A DNA stretch of 64,000 nucleotides from Bacillus timonensis (lineage in GTDB: Bacteria; Bacillota; Bacilli; Bacillales; Bacillaceae_L), in contig JAIVAN010000001.1 in NCBI GenBank assembly GCA_020171895.1, forward strand, positions 124,001 through 188,000, given 5' to 3'. Under the pieces are notes generated by a model. It saw only the letters and a program-made list of their open reading frames with translations. It was not told the DNA's origin and searched no databases. The position numbers were made by a program, and so were the translations under genes. Below are positions 25,049 to 33,585 of the stretch, in pieces. Position 1 is the stretch's first letter. Each line of letters starts with the position of its first letter.

Positions 25049-26017
25049 ATGATGTTACTGACATTGAATAGACAGCTAGAGAAAGTCATGCCAATCATTA
25101 CGCCTCTAGGTGTTGTGGTAGGGGTATTATTTGCCGTTTATTTGAAGAACTTTGCTTATTTGATTCCGTGGATCTTTGCGTTTATGACGTTTTCAGGGAG
25201 TCTTAGTTTAAATGTTCATTCGTTAAAACGTGTGGTTGCCAATCCGTTACCTGTTATAATAGCTTTATTTGTACTGCACTTCATCATGCCACTGTGGGCT
25301 TGGGGAATTGGTGCCATTGCTTTTCATGATGATGTGTTTACCATTACAGGTATTATCCTCGGAATGGCGATTCCAACTGGAATTACTAGTTTTATATGGG
25401 TATCCATTTATAGAGGAAATATAGCTCTGACACTGTCCATTATTTTAATTGATACATTGTTAGCACCTTTCATCGTTCCTTATACGCTCTCACTTATTGT
25501 AGGAGAAAAAATTGATATGGATATATGGAGCATGATGAAGGGGTTATTAGGAATGATTGTGATCCCTTCATTAATAGGCTTGTTTTTAAATCAATGGACG
25601 AAGGGAAAGGTGAAAGAGGTTTTTGGACCGAAGTTAGCGCCTTTTTCAAAGATTGGGATTGGGATCGTTGTTATGATTAACAGTGCAGTCGTTGCTCCTT
25701 ATTTAAAGAAGATTGACATGAAATTAATGAGCATTGCTCTCGTCGTATTTTTTGTTGCCTTTACGGGTTATTTGCTCGCATTTGTTTTAGGAAAACTGTT
25801 CAGGCAGGATAAAGGAACGCTACTAGCACTAACGTTTACAGGTGGAATGAGAAACATTAGTGCAGGAGCGGTTTTAGCGGTTGCTTATTTTCCACCACCT
25901 GTTGCCGTTCCAGTAGTTGTTGGGATGTTATTTCAACAAATTCTTGCTTCGTTATATGGAGTAGGACTCCGAAAGTATTTTGATAAAATGGAGTCTGGGG
26001 AAAGACGAACTGCATGA
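25049..26017 (+). CDS. Bile acid:sodium symporter family (BASS) transporter
   Basis: 322 residues with ten membrane segments. Family features: FMTFSGSLSLNVHSLKRV after helix 2, GIILGMAIPTGITSFIWVSIYRGN in the core, and FTGGMRNISAGAVLAVAYFPPPVAVP in the second half. BASS members import organic anions with Na+; in bacteria, substrates include pantothenate, pyruvate or 2-keto acids. The substrate here is unknown. Start is ATG 25049 behind AGGAG; ATG 25052 is equally possible. Confidence 0.87.
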   Translation: MMLLTLNRQLEKVMPIITPLGVVVGVLFAVYLKNFAYLIPWIFAFMTFSGSLSLNVHSLKRVVANPLPVIIALFVLHFIMPLWAWGIGAIAFHDDVFTITGIILGMAIPTGITSFIWVSIYRGNIALTLSIILIDTLLAPFIVPYTLSLIVGEKIDMDIWSMMKGLLGMIVIPSLIGLFLNQWTKGKVKEVFGPKLAPFSKIGIGIVVMINSAVVAPYLKKIDMKLMSIALVVFFVAFTGYLLAFVLGKLFRQDKGTLLALTFTGGMRNISAGAVLAVAYFPPPVAVPVVVGMLFQQILASLYGVGLRKYFDKMESGERRTA

Positions 26018-26043
26018 TTCAATGAATTACCATTTTGTTAAAA

Positions 26044-26077
26044 GTCTAGATCATACTATGATTTAGACCTTTTTTTG
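26044..26077 (+). terminator. Intrinsic terminator
   Basis: Stem GTCTAGATCAT / ATGATTTAGAC with one wobble, 3-nt loop, T7. Confidence 0.85.
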
Positions 26078-26196
26078 TTTTACATGTTTGATAACTTGAA
26101 AAAGTTAAAGGGTGAAACTAACACAAATGTAATATTATGTTAAAATAGACTTATAGATGAAGAAGAAAATAAATAAAGTGTAAAGGTGGCTGTATT

Positions 26197-26574
26197 GTGA
26201 AAAAAATTCTCATGGTAGGTTTACTGTGCTTTGTGTTGTTACTAGGTTTTGTTGGATACAGGTTTGGAAGTGCTTTAACTCAGGAAGGCAATCCGATTCC
26301 ATATTTGATTTCAATTACAAAATATGAGCTATCCAATAATGGATATGAGCAAGTGTTAGAAACAGAAAACGGAATTCGATATGTATCACAATACGAAAAA
26401 AAGTATCCACTTGGGATGGCAATCGAATACATGAAAAGCAAAGGTTGGGAGTTTAAGGAGCAGATGGGCTCAGGTTTAGTTTTTGTAAAAAATGAAGAGG
26501 AGATTACGATTTCTACAAAGCAATACTCGAAGCATTACTTTCTTTGGGATGTTCCAAATGAAGTCATTCACTAA
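26197..26574 (+). CDS. Small membrane-anchored protein, unknown function
   Basis: 125 residues. GTG start behind AAAGGTGGC. One N-terminal membrane helix (about 3-22), then an extracytoplasmic mixed alpha/beta region with several Lys/Tyr. No family recognised. The DinB-like gene 60 nt downstream may belong to the same unit. Confidence 0.65.
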   Translation: MKKILMVGLLCFVLLLGFVGYRFGSALTQEGNPIPYLISITKYELSNNGYEQVLETENGIRYVSQYEKKYPLGMAIEYMKSKGWEFKEQMGSGLVFVKNEEEITISTKQYSKHYFLWDVPNEVIH

Positions 26575-26633
26575 ATGGAAAAAGTGTATACATGTAGAAT
26601 AGTACATAGAAAGAGTAGGAGGAATGGTGTAGA

Positions 26634-27092
26634 ATGGTTGCTCGACATGAGGTGCTTTTTAATCAACTAGAAAGCTATCGACGTGAAGTTTTAGGGGCTG
26701 TTGAAGGCTTAAGTATGAAAGAAGCAGAGCTAATTCCAACTGGGTTCAACAATAATATTCGCTGGAATTTAGGTCATATTTACTTGGATCAATATTTGTG
26801 GATCAAAGCTTTGACGAAAGAGGAACAAGAAATTCCAGCTGGCTTTAACCGTTGGTTTGGATATGGTTCTTCACCTGCTCATTTTACATCTGAGACCCCT
26901 TCATTTGAAGAGTTAAAGCTCCTTTTAGCTCAGCAACCCAATCGAATAAGGGAGTTGTACGCTGATAAGCTTGAGATGGAGTATCCTCTAACAGAAATGA
27001 ACATGCATACGATTGAGCAGGTATTGATTCGAACGATTTTTCATGAAGGTATGCATCTTCATGCGATCCTCACTTTAAGAAGATTTATCTAA
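26634..27092 (+). CDS. DinB family protein
   Basis: 152 residues in a four-helix DinB_2 fold. Putative metal ligands: His near 47 (WNLGHIYLDQ) and the pair in IFHEGMHLHAI near 137-141. The family includes thiol-dependent (often bacillithiol) transferases; the substrate is unknown. The start is taken as the ATG at 26634 with GGAGGAATGG upstream at long spacing, so the exact start is less certain. A terminator follows. Confidence 0.85.
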   Translation: MVARHEVLFNQLESYRREVLGAVEGLSMKEAELIPTGFNNNIRWNLGHIYLDQYLWIKALTKEEQEIPAGFNRWFGYGSSPAHFTSETPSFEELKLLLAQQPNRIRELYADKLEMEYPLTEMNMHTIEQVLIRTIFHEGMHLHAILTLRRFI

Positions 27093-27105
27093 ACATGTCA
27101 CTTAT

Positions 27106-27136
27106 GCAATTCTTCTAGAAGGAGAGTTGCTTTTTT
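27106..27136 (+). terminator. Intrinsic terminator
   Basis: Imperfect stem GCAATTCTTCT / AGGAGAGTTGC and T6. Confidence 0.75.
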
Positions 27137-27193
27137 ATTAATCACAGGGTCTTAAATGTTTACAACTTTATAGAGAGGGAGAGGGCGTAAAGG

Positions 27194-27266
27194 ATGAATT
27201 TTTTTTATTGCTTTGATGATAGGTTTAGTCTTAGGTTATCTTCTTCGCCTTGTATTAATAAAGTAA
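27194..27266 (+). pseudogene. Tiny membrane peptide gene with apparent frameshift in a T8 run
   Basis: ATG at 27194 follows GGGAGAGGGCG. With one T removed from the T8 run at 27199-27206 the frame reads MNFFIALMIGLVLGYLLRLV and ends LIK at the TAA at 27264: a 23-residue single-helix membrane peptide of a kind common in Bacillaceae. As written, the frame shifts and the helix is lost. It could be a sequencing error, a real mutation or slippage at the homopolymer. Confidence 0.45.
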
Positions 27267-27307
27267 ACATCGTTTGAGTTACAAGTAAGATAAGGAGGAG
27301 AAAATGT

Positions 27308-28972
27308 ATGGGCAATGAAAAAAGGCTAGAGCAGCTCGAACAACGAGTGACTGAGCTCCAGCAGGAAGCATTTGAGTTAAAGTTAATGATTCAGGCGTTG
27401 AAAAAGGATGAAGAGCCTGTCTTTAAAGCGAAGGAAGTGGAAGTGCAGGAACAAAAAGAGAAGCAGCCAGGTAGACCAGTTGTGCTCCCTGTTCAAAAGG
27501 ATGAAATGGATTGGGAGAAGCAAATTGGACAAGTATGGTTGCCTCGCATATTTATTTTTGTGCTGTTGCTCGGGGTCATCTGGGCGTTTAAGGCTGCTTC
27601 TGATTATGGAATTATTACAGCACCAGTAAAAGTAGTAATAGGTTATGTGTCTGCTTTTTTATTAGCATTTATAGGGCATAAACAGGTAGCGAAACAGCGG
27701 GAAATTTTGGGACAGGTGTTGTTAGGAGGAAGTGTTGTTTTCCTGTTAATCGTCACGTTTTCAATGCATGTGTTATATGAAATGGTTCCGATGATGGTGG
27801 CGTTTGGACTTAATATGGTTTGGATCGTGTATGGGATTTTTTTAGCAAACCGTTTGAATTCACAGCCTTTGTCAATTTTAACTGCTGTTGGTGGGTATTT
27901 CATTCCGTTTTTAATAGAAAGTGAGAATCCTAGCATTCTAAACTTTGTTCTATTTGAGACAGTGTTTTACGGCTTGCTTCTGTTATTTGCGATGTGGAAA
28001 AAGTATAACGTGTTATATCATATAGGATTTGGATTATTTCATTTGACATTATTGGTTGGAGCGATACTACTGACAGATTTCTCGTTTGATACTAAGATTT
28101 TTGCTTATGCGGTTATGTTTCAGCATCTATTATTACTTCTTGCCTTTTTCGTGAGGTCACTCTTTATGAAGCAGCAAATTAGTATTTTATTTTCGAGCTT
28201 TGTCGTATCTATGTTATGGATTGAATTTTCATTTGTAGATGTCGTGTTTGAGGGAATTGTAGCTGGTGTATTTGCAGTTTATGGCTTACTATCTATCTAT
28301 TTATGGCGCAAGGAAAAAGACCGATTGGCAGCAACGTTATCCATTTCCTCGTTAGCCCTATTGTTATTGTTCGTTCATCGCTATAATGTAGAGGATGTAG
28401 CGGGCTTATTAATGATTCAAGGATTACTGTCACTGTACTTAGGAATTATTGCAAGAACGAAACTTAAGCAAGTGGTTGGGTTTCTTGTTTATTCTTTAGG
28501 TGCTTTGTCTACTTTTTATACCATTTTCACCGATATTTTATCGATTGCGTTTTTAAACTGGATTGTATTACTCGTTTCAATGCTTGCGTTCGTTCGTGTC
28601 TTACCGTTATTCTCGTGGTTAAAGGAGCAGGAAAAGGCAAAGAGAGTGATTTATGTTGGAACGTTACTTCTATTTTTATACTTTTTAACCCTGTTTGTTC
28701 AGGCAATTATGGCCGGTTTTGATTTGAATATAAAGTATATGTCTGTTTCAATTGCGTGGATGGTGTATGCATTTGCAAGCATTGTGTTAGGTTCCTCGAA
28801 AGATAGTAAGATGCTTCGTGTATTCGGGCTTGTGCTCTTATTTGTGACGCTTGCAAAAATTATTTTTGTAGATTTATATTATATCTCACTGATCATTCGT
28901 GCTATCCTATTTATAGGACTTGGAATGATAGGGATTGTTGGCTCTCGTTTATTTTATCAAAAGAGAGGGTAA
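27308..28972 (+). CDS. DUF2339 polytopic membrane protein
   Basis: 554 residues. An N-terminal coiled coil (about 3-40, RLEQLEQRVTELQQEAFELKL) and a linker precede WEKQIGQVWLPRIFIFVLLLGVIWAFKAASDYGII, the entry to about sixteen membrane helices. This is the DUF2339 architecture, of unknown function. ATG behind AAGGAGGAG. The next gene starts 24 nt downstream, so they may be cotranscribed. Confidence 0.82.
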   Translation: MGNEKRLEQLEQRVTELQQEAFELKLMIQALKKDEEPVFKAKEVEVQEQKEKQPGRPVVLPVQKDEMDWEKQIGQVWLPRIFIFVLLLGVIWAFKAASDYGIITAPVKVVIGYVSAFLLAFIGHKQVAKQREILGQVLLGGSVVFLLIVTFSMHVLYEMVPMMVAFGLNMVWIVYGIFLANRLNSQPLSILTAVGGYFIPFLIESENPSILNFVLFETVFYGLLLLFAMWKKYNVLYHIGFGLFHLTLLVGAILLTDFSFDTKIFAYAVMFQHLLLLLAFFVRSLFMKQQISILFSSFVVSMLWIEFSFVDVVFEGIVAGVFAVYGLLSIYLWRKEKDRLAATLSISSLALLLLFVHRYNVEDVAGLLMIQGLLSLYLGIIARTKLKQVVGFLVYSLGALSTFYTIFTDILSIAFLNWIVLLVSMLAFVRVLPLFSWLKEQEKAKRVIYVGTLLLFLYFLTLFVQAIMAGFDLNIKYMSVSIAWMVYAFASIVLGSSKDSKMLRVFGLVLLFVTLAKIIFVDLYYISLIIRAILFIGLGMIGIVGSRLFYQKRG

Positions 28973-28996
28973 TGGAGAGTCAGTAGGAGGATTAAA

Positions 28997-29404
28997 ATGG
29001 CAGATTTAGATGATGTAGTGACAGATTATGAAGAAGTTTTACAAAACATGAAGCAATTTATGTGCGATATTTATGGGGGAACAGAAATTGTTGAACAAGT
29101 AACACAATTTAAGCATTGGTACTTCATTCCAGAGCTACAAGCGTTTGGGCCTGGTAAATATATAGGATATAAAGAGATGAACACGGAGATTTATGATCGC
29201 GGTGCTGGAAAGTCGAGTGTCGAAACTGGAAAAGTATTAAAGAGTTGGTTTGAAATAGTTGAAGGAGGAAGCAAGGCAGACATACTTTTGCGTGAACAGC
29301 TTACCAGTTTACTAGCGTTGCACGGTAAAAAGCTTCGGGCAAATGCAGTATTTCACCTTCCTAAGAATACGTTTTTAATGTTGGTGAATGATAAGGTTTC
29401 TTAA
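28997..29404 (+). CDS. Soluble protein of unknown function
   Basis: 135 residues, no membrane segment. Notable stretches: FKHWYFIPELQAFGPGKYIGYKEMN at about 38-62 and a C-terminal beta-rich end. ATG behind AGTAGGAGG, 24 nt after the DUF2339 gene. I do not recognise the family; the GPGKYIGYKEM segment could help a profile search. Confidence 0.65.
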   Translation: MADLDDVVTDYEEVLQNMKQFMCDIYGGTEIVEQVTQFKHWYFIPELQAFGPGKYIGYKEMNTEIYDRGAGKSSVETGKVLKSWFEIVEGGSKADILLREQLTSLLALHGKKLRANAVFHLPKNTFLMLVNDKVS

Positions 29405-29511
29405 TCCGATAGTTTAGCTGGTAGCTTGTTAATACTTGAGGCAGTGTGAGCAGGTGCTGTTCTAAAATGGGACGGGCCAGTTTGATGTGATTAGAATGGA
29501 GTGAATGCAAT

Positions 29512-29676
29512 TTGGACATTTCGATGGGCCTATTAATTTTCTGTACGCTAGTTGGTTTTGCTGTTTTATATGTAATCATTGAATCAGCGGTTAGACGTGG
29601 GATAGATAGTTCGGAGACGTATGAGCTTGTAAGGAAGATTTTAATTGAGATAAAAAATGAGAAAAAGAAATCCTAG
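29512..29676 (+). CDS. Small single-helix membrane protein
   Basis: 54 residues from the TTG at 29512. One membrane helix (LLIFCTLVGFAVLYVIIESAV) is followed by a charged cytoplasmic helix ending KNEKKKS. GGAG lies 10 nt upstream, and an intrinsic terminator begins 4 nt after the TAG, which supports it as a real gene. The ATG at 29524 is a poorer start. No family recognised. Confidence 0.6.
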   Translation: MDISMGLLIFCTLVGFAVLYVIIESAVRRGIDSSETYELVRKILIEIKNEKKKS

Positions 29677-29679
29677 TAA

Positions 29680-29708
29680 AAGAAACCTTTCGTTTGAAAG
29701 GTTTCTTT
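29680..29708 (+). terminator. Intrinsic terminator
   Basis: Stem AAGAAACCTTTC / GAAAGGTTTCTT, 4-nt loop, T-run. Confidence 0.9.
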
Positions 29709-29832
29709 TTATATAGGAAGATGATATGCACCCATGTTTTTCATAATATAATACATAAACCATACTGCATGATTTTGCTCATCTGCTGCTGCTCGATTGA
29801 AACCGATCGTAAGCTATTAAATGAGCACTTAA

Positions 29833-29866
29833 AAACGCTTAGAAAAAATTCTAAGCGTTTATTCTA
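29833..29866 (-). terminator. Terminator for the minus-strand pseudogene
   Basis: Perfect 12-bp stem AAACGCTTAGAA / TTCTAAGCGTTT with an A4 loop. The minus strand continues into a T-run. Confidence 0.8.
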
Positions 29867-29893
29867 CGTTAAATGGGAATATAACTCTGTTAG

Positions 29894-30418
29894 TTATTTT
29901 GAATTTAATTTCTCCATCATATATGTTTGAGTAGCTGTATCACTGCCAGAAAGTTCTTTATACCATAATTTTTTGTTCTCACCTAAATCACTGTCAATCT
30001 TCTTTAATATAGTAGTGATGAGCTGTACTTTATTATTTATAACTATTTTATGCTTTTCAATGTTGTTTCCTTTTTGAATGTTGTCTGCTAGGTCATAGTA
30101 TTGCTTTACAGTTTCATCTAATAACATACCAATCGCTGACATTTCTCCACTCATTTTGTGAAACTCTTCGCTAAATTTATTTAGTTCACCGATATGGCGT
30201 TCTAACCTTACAAGGCCATCTTGTGTTTTCAGTGTTTCAATCCAATAATCTGCAGGAGCATCACCAAGTTCGTGTAAAGTTAACCTGACAATTGCTTGAT
30301 TTTCAGAGCCAAGTTGTATGACTAAGCTTTATTTTTCTTTATAGAGGTAATAATTAAAGATTAGTGAGGTTAATACCAATATGACAAGACAATATTTAAG
30401 TATTTTACGATTACTCAT
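29894..30418 (-). pseudogene. Membrane-anchored helical protein broken by an in-frame stop
   Basis: The frame from the ATG at 30418 (GGAGG upstream) reads MSNRKILKYCLVILVLTSLI, a membrane anchor. It meets TAA at codon 30 (30329-30331) and then continues open in the same frame for 144 residues of helical sequence to 29896. A single CAA-to-TAA change explains it (KEK-stop-SLVIQLG would read KEKQSLVIQLG). The intact protein would be 174 residues. Internal restart at the ATG at 30154 would leave an 86-residue fragment. Its architecture resembles the gene at 33806. Confidence 0.75.
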
Positions 30419-30599
30419 ATTCATATACCTCCACCTATAAAGTTTTCAATTTATTATTCTATAAAGTTAGTTTAGCATAAAATTTCCAATTCTCCTTTAA
30501 AAAGTTAATAAACGAAGTAACTAAGATATATCCTCACCTTTATAATGGATGAGACTTACAGGTATTCAGTGTGCGATTATATTTTATGGAATACGAAGC

Positions 30600-30645
30600 T
30601 TTTCCTTTACATACATCTATACAAATTTATATTTTGTGCTACAAT
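30600..30645 (+). promoter_or_regulatory. Promoter for the preQ1 leader
   Basis: Extended -10 TGCTACAAT at 30636-30644 with TATACA 16 nt upstream of the TACAAT hexamer. Transcription would start about 30 nt before the riboswitch. Confidence 0.55.
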
Positions 30646-30680
30646 GATTGTTGGAAAACTGAATGATTCCGAGTTTCGGG

Positions 30681-30715
30681 AGAGGTTCTTAGCGACCCTC
30701 TATAAAAAACTAAGG
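30681..30715 (+). ncRNA. preQ1-I riboswitch aptamer
   Basis: P1 AGAGG (30681-30685) / CCTCT (30697-30701), loop TTCTTAG, A-rich strand ATAAAAAA and 3' CTAAGG (30710-30715) pairing with CTTAG of the loop to make the H-type pseudoknot. This matches the preQ1-I consensus almost base for base. It senses 7-aminomethyl-7-deazaguanine and represses queuosine-related genes. The downstream gene is a queuosine-precursor transporter, which fits exactly. Confidence 0.93.
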
Positions 30716-30752
30716 AGAAGCAGTACTTCTTTCTTAGGGGTGCTGTTTTTTA
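30710..30752 (+). terminator. Attenuator terminator of the preQ1 riboswitch
   Basis: Terminator GCAGTACTTC (30720-30729) / GGGGTGCTGT (30737-30746) then T-run. The competing antiterminator is CTAAG-GAGAAG pairing with CTTCT-TT-CTTAG, which uses the same CTAAG as the aptamer pseudoknot. Ligand binding would free the terminator. Confidence 0.8.
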
Positions 30753-30785
30753 GTTTTCTCCGAGATGTAAAATGAAGGAGGAAAA

Positions 30786-31328
30786 ATGATGGTTAGAGTG
30801 TTTTTTTATTTAGTATCAATTGTGGCAGCGAATGTAATTACGGCGGCGTTTGCACCATTGCATGTAGGAATGTTTATTGTACCAATGGGGACGTTGTTAA
30901 TTGGTGCTACGTTTATTTTTCGTGATTTGGTTCAGAACAAATATGGTAGAGGGAAAACGTACGCCTTTATAGGGTTGGCTCTGGTGATGTCAGCGAGCGT
31001 TTCTTTTTTACTAGGAGATACGTTAATCATTGTCATGGCTTCAGCGGTTTCATTTTTACTAGCTGAAACAACAGATACGGAGATTTATACTCGTTTGAAG
31101 CTACCGATGGCGTGGAGAGTGTTTTATAGTGGACTTGTCGGTGGTTTCTTAGATTCTGTTATATTTGTTGTGATTGGATTAAGTCCAATTGGGGCGAATT
31201 TCTTGCCATGGGAGGCCATTCCAGCTGCGATCCTAGGTCAGGTAATTGTGAAGACAATGATTCAAGGACTTGGAGCGGTTGTCTTAAGTCAAGTGCATCA
31301 TCGTTTTGATAAAAAAGTTGCGGTGTAA
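30786..31328 (+). CDS. Queuosine precursor transporter (VUT/YhhQ family)
   Basis: 180 residues, about six membrane helices. VUT-family motifs: AANVITA near the N-terminus, GTLLIGATFIFRDLVQNKYGR, and GGFLDSVIFVVIGLSP. YhhQ-type members import preQ0/preQ1. ATG behind AAGGAGGAAAA; a second ATG follows directly. The preQ1-I riboswitch in the leader supports the substrate. Ends at a bidirectional terminator. Confidence 0.92.
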   Translation: MMVRVFFYLVSIVAANVITAAFAPLHVGMFIVPMGTLLIGATFIFRDLVQNKYGRGKTYAFIGLALVMSASVSFLLGDTLIIVMASAVSFLLAETTDTEIYTRLKLPMAWRVFYSGLVGGFLDSVIFVVIGLSPIGANFLPWEAIPAAILGQVIVKTMIQGLGAVVLSQVHHRFDKKVAV

Positions 31329-31331
31329 AAG

Positions 31332-31376
31332 AAAAGCTGTATGATTTCTTTAAGCAGAATTCATACAGCTTTTTTC
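31332..31376. terminator. Convergent bidirectional terminator
   Basis: Stem AAAAGCTGTATGA / TCATACAGCTTTT with a 16-nt loop, T6 on the plus strand and A4 on the left. Confidence 0.85.
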
Positions 31377-31954
31377 TATTTTGTTGTAAGTTCACTTAAG
31401 TCAATTCGCTTAACTTCTTTTCCATCGATCAAAATGATGAGGTAGGCTTGATATGCTTCATCTTGAAGTTTTATAAGTTGCTCTTGTGGTGAGACTAAAA
31501 GGGGGATGTCTGGATTCTCCTCGCTTACACCAAGTTCGAAGAAAAGGACATAGTCTCCTTCTGAGTTCGGTGGAATCATTGTGGAGATGCTTTGTCCGTG
31601 TCCAACACCTGATTGTTTATAGTCGTCTGGATTGAAGATATTAAAGCCGATTGTTTGCTTTGTTGCTTGGATGAGAGATGGCTTTGGTTCGAGTTTTATC
31701 GAAATTCCCTTGTCACCATGATCTCCTAATGTTTTAAATCCTGTATTAGCAATTTTGAATTGATAAAAGAGAGCTGTTGGCACAAGTTTTTTCCCCTTAT
31801 CATCTCCTGTGGTGATGGTGTAGGATCCTAGTTTCGTTGAATCAGATGTGATTTCTACACTTGATTCTATGAGTATTAAGGAAGATTGTGCTGAACATGC
31901 TTGTAAGAAAAGTAAGGTGAAACAACCACATAATAGAAGGTATATTTTTTTCAT
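31376..31954 (-). CDS. Lipoprotein, unknown function
   Basis: 192 residues. Signal peptide with lipobox LQAC near 17-20. The mature part is beta-rich with an Ig-like feel (TSDSTKLGSYTITTGDDKGKKLVPTALFYQFKIANTG), resembling extracellular DUF4352/DUF5067-type domains, which I cannot confirm. ATG behind AAGGAGAC. Second gene of a two-gene unit; 12 nt after the upstream membrane protein. Confidence 0.7.
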   Translation of the reverse strand: MKKIYLLLCGCFTLLFLQACSAQSSLILIESSVEITSDSTKLGSYTITTGDDKGKKLVPTALFYQFKIANTGFKTLGDHGDKGISIKLEPKPSLIQATKQTIGFNIFNPDDYKQSGVGHGQSISTMIPPNSEGDYVLFFELGVSEENPDIPLLVSPQEQLIKLQDEAYQAYLIILIDGKEVKRIDLSELTTK

Positions 31955-31966
31955 GAGTGTCTCCTT

Positions 31967-32266
31967 TCAACATTCAACGTTAGAATGAATAGTATGATGG
32001 GCTTTATGAACAAATTGTTTTTTTACATAAATATCGTATTGTTTATGATTGTCGTAAAAGAATTCAGAGTTTCTTAGATTGAGGGCTGTTTTTGTTTTAT
32101 AAGGAATACCTGAGCCGCTTAATTTACCTATGATACGAAAATAGTCAGTATCAGAAAAGGTTGTGTAAATGAGTTCCCAATTCCTATCCACTACATATTG
32201 GAGTGTGCTATTGATTACCAAAATGGTGATGATGACTAATGCAAACCAACCAACTATTCCTTCCAT
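31967..32266 (-). CDS. Small membrane protein, unknown function
   Basis: 99 residues from the ATG at 32266 (AAAGGGAG upstream; an in-frame TTG 21 nt earlier overlaps the Shine-Dalgarno). One N-terminal membrane helix (about 5-25), then a soluble beta/alpha part with several Tyr and Lys (FRIIGKLSGSGIPYKTKTAL). Likely cotranscribed with the lipoprotein. Confidence 0.65.
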   Translation of the reverse strand: MEGIVGWFALVIITILVINSTLQYVVDRNWELIYTTFSDTDYFRIIGKLSGSGIPYKTKTALNLRNSEFFYDNHKQYDIYVKKQFVHKAHHTIHSNVEC

Positions 32267-32451
32267 TGTATTCACTCCCTTTAACAATACATACGTATGA
32301 TATTTCCAAAAGTTTCAAAAAGTGCGCAATGATTACGGATGGTTCACATAGGACGAATTATCCGCACGTATGATAGAAGTATCCTAAAAAGACTGCTGCT
32401 GAAAACCTCCTACAGATCATGGGTCAGTTCGGAATATAGAGGAGGGAAAGT

Positions 32452-33492
32452 ATGAAGAACAAGAAGAATTATCAACTGCTGTTAAGTATTTGGATCGTTG
32501 CTTTATTGATTAAGTGTGTGGGTGCTTCTTGGGATGCTTCCTATCATTTTAAGTATTTGCGAGAGACGACTCAAATTGCCCATATTGTGAACACGATTGG
32601 ATTTTTGATTGGCTTAGTGACGTTTTTTTACATGTGGAAGACTCGGGAAAACTGGGAAAGAAGCGCCATAAAGGTAATTGGGCTTGGTTTTTTAGTGTTT
32701 TTATTAGCCATTCCATTTGATGAATTTTGGCATCATATGTTTGGACTTGATTTAACGACGTTTAGTCCACCACATATGTTGTTGTATGTTGGGACTGGAA
32801 TAATGATAATTGGGGTATTCACGCATATTCGTGTGAGTTGGAATCATGGTGTAGTAACAGAGCGTTTTTTTGTATGGAGCCAGCTGATCCTATTGTCGCT
32901 TTTTTTAGAAAATGTTTGGTTTCCGCTCCTGCAGTTGGAGCAAGGTGTGATTTCGTATTATTTATTTGAAATTGGCAAACCGCTTGCTTCTGATGAGATA
33001 CTTGCTTTATTAGTAGAGCCACAGTCACAGATTTATGGTGGAATCCCTATGTGGTTGTATGCGGTATATGTGTCCTTTTTTGTCATGCTGTTATTTGTGC
33101 TAGTAAAAAGGTTGAGTATTCACCGGTTCTCCTGTACGTATGTAGCGGGATTGTACGTGTTATTTCGTGTGGTGATGGATGTGATTTACGGAAGTGTAGC
33201 ATACCCGCAATCAACGGTACCGTATTTTTTAGTGGTCATGGCGTTATGTTTTGATGTCGCTTGGCAGGAGATTTCTTCCTATTTAGGGAGGCAGGTGTTC
33301 AGCTGTATGTTAACCGTAGGGATTTTGTATTCTGTTACCCTTGTTTCAAGCACAATCCCTTTTCACCCTCCAATGCCGATAGAGGTGATCCCGTTTGTGG
33401 TGCTAGCAGCATTTGTTGGTTTCTCTGTGGGAGATGGTTTGTGGAAGATGAGCCGTTGGAAGAAAGGGTATGTAATGAAGGAAGTGTCATGA
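32452..33492 (+). CDS. Polytopic membrane protein with His/Asp-rich motifs, unknown function
   Basis: 346 residues, about nine membrane helices. Polar residues cluster near helix ends: SWDASYHFKYLRE (about 27-39), PFDEFWHHMFG (about 89-99) and FSPPHMLLYVGTG (about 104-116). The spacing D..H..E, DE..HH and H looks like a metal site at one membrane face. I do not recognise a characterised family. ATG behind AGGAGGGAAAG. Followed by a terminator at 33546. Confidence 0.7.
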   Translation: MKNKKNYQLLLSIWIVALLIKCVGASWDASYHFKYLRETTQIAHIVNTIGFLIGLVTFFYMWKTRENWERSAIKVIGLGFLVFLLAIPFDEFWHHMFGLDLTTFSPPHMLLYVGTGIMIIGVFTHIRVSWNHGVVTERFFVWSQLILLSLFLENVWFPLLQLEQGVISYYLFEIGKPLASDEILALLVEPQSQIYGGIPMWLYAVYVSFFVMLLFVLVKRLSIHRFSCTYVAGLYVLFRVVMDVIYGSVAYPQSTVPYFLVVMALCFDVAWQEISSYLGRQVFSCMLTVGILYSVTLVSSTIPFHPPMPIEVIPFVVLAAFVGFSVGDGLWKMSRWKKGYVMKEVS

Positions 33493-33545
33493 TCGAATAT
33501 GTGCACCTTGTTATTCTGATGTCGTTATCTGCCGTTAATATGCAA

Positions 33546-33585
33546 AAAGACCATCAAGTTGAAAGCTGTCTTGGTGGTCTTTATT
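33546..33585 (+). terminator. Intrinsic terminator
   Basis: Stem AAAGACCATCAAG / CTTGGTGGTCTTT with one G-U pair, 11-nt loop, short T-run. Confidence 0.7.

Noticed and set aside
29694-29930. 78-codon plus-strand frame
   Set aside because: It crosses two terminators and has no ribosome binding site.
30545-30775. Open frame over the preQ1 leader
   Set aside because: The region is fully explained by promoter, riboswitch and attenuator.
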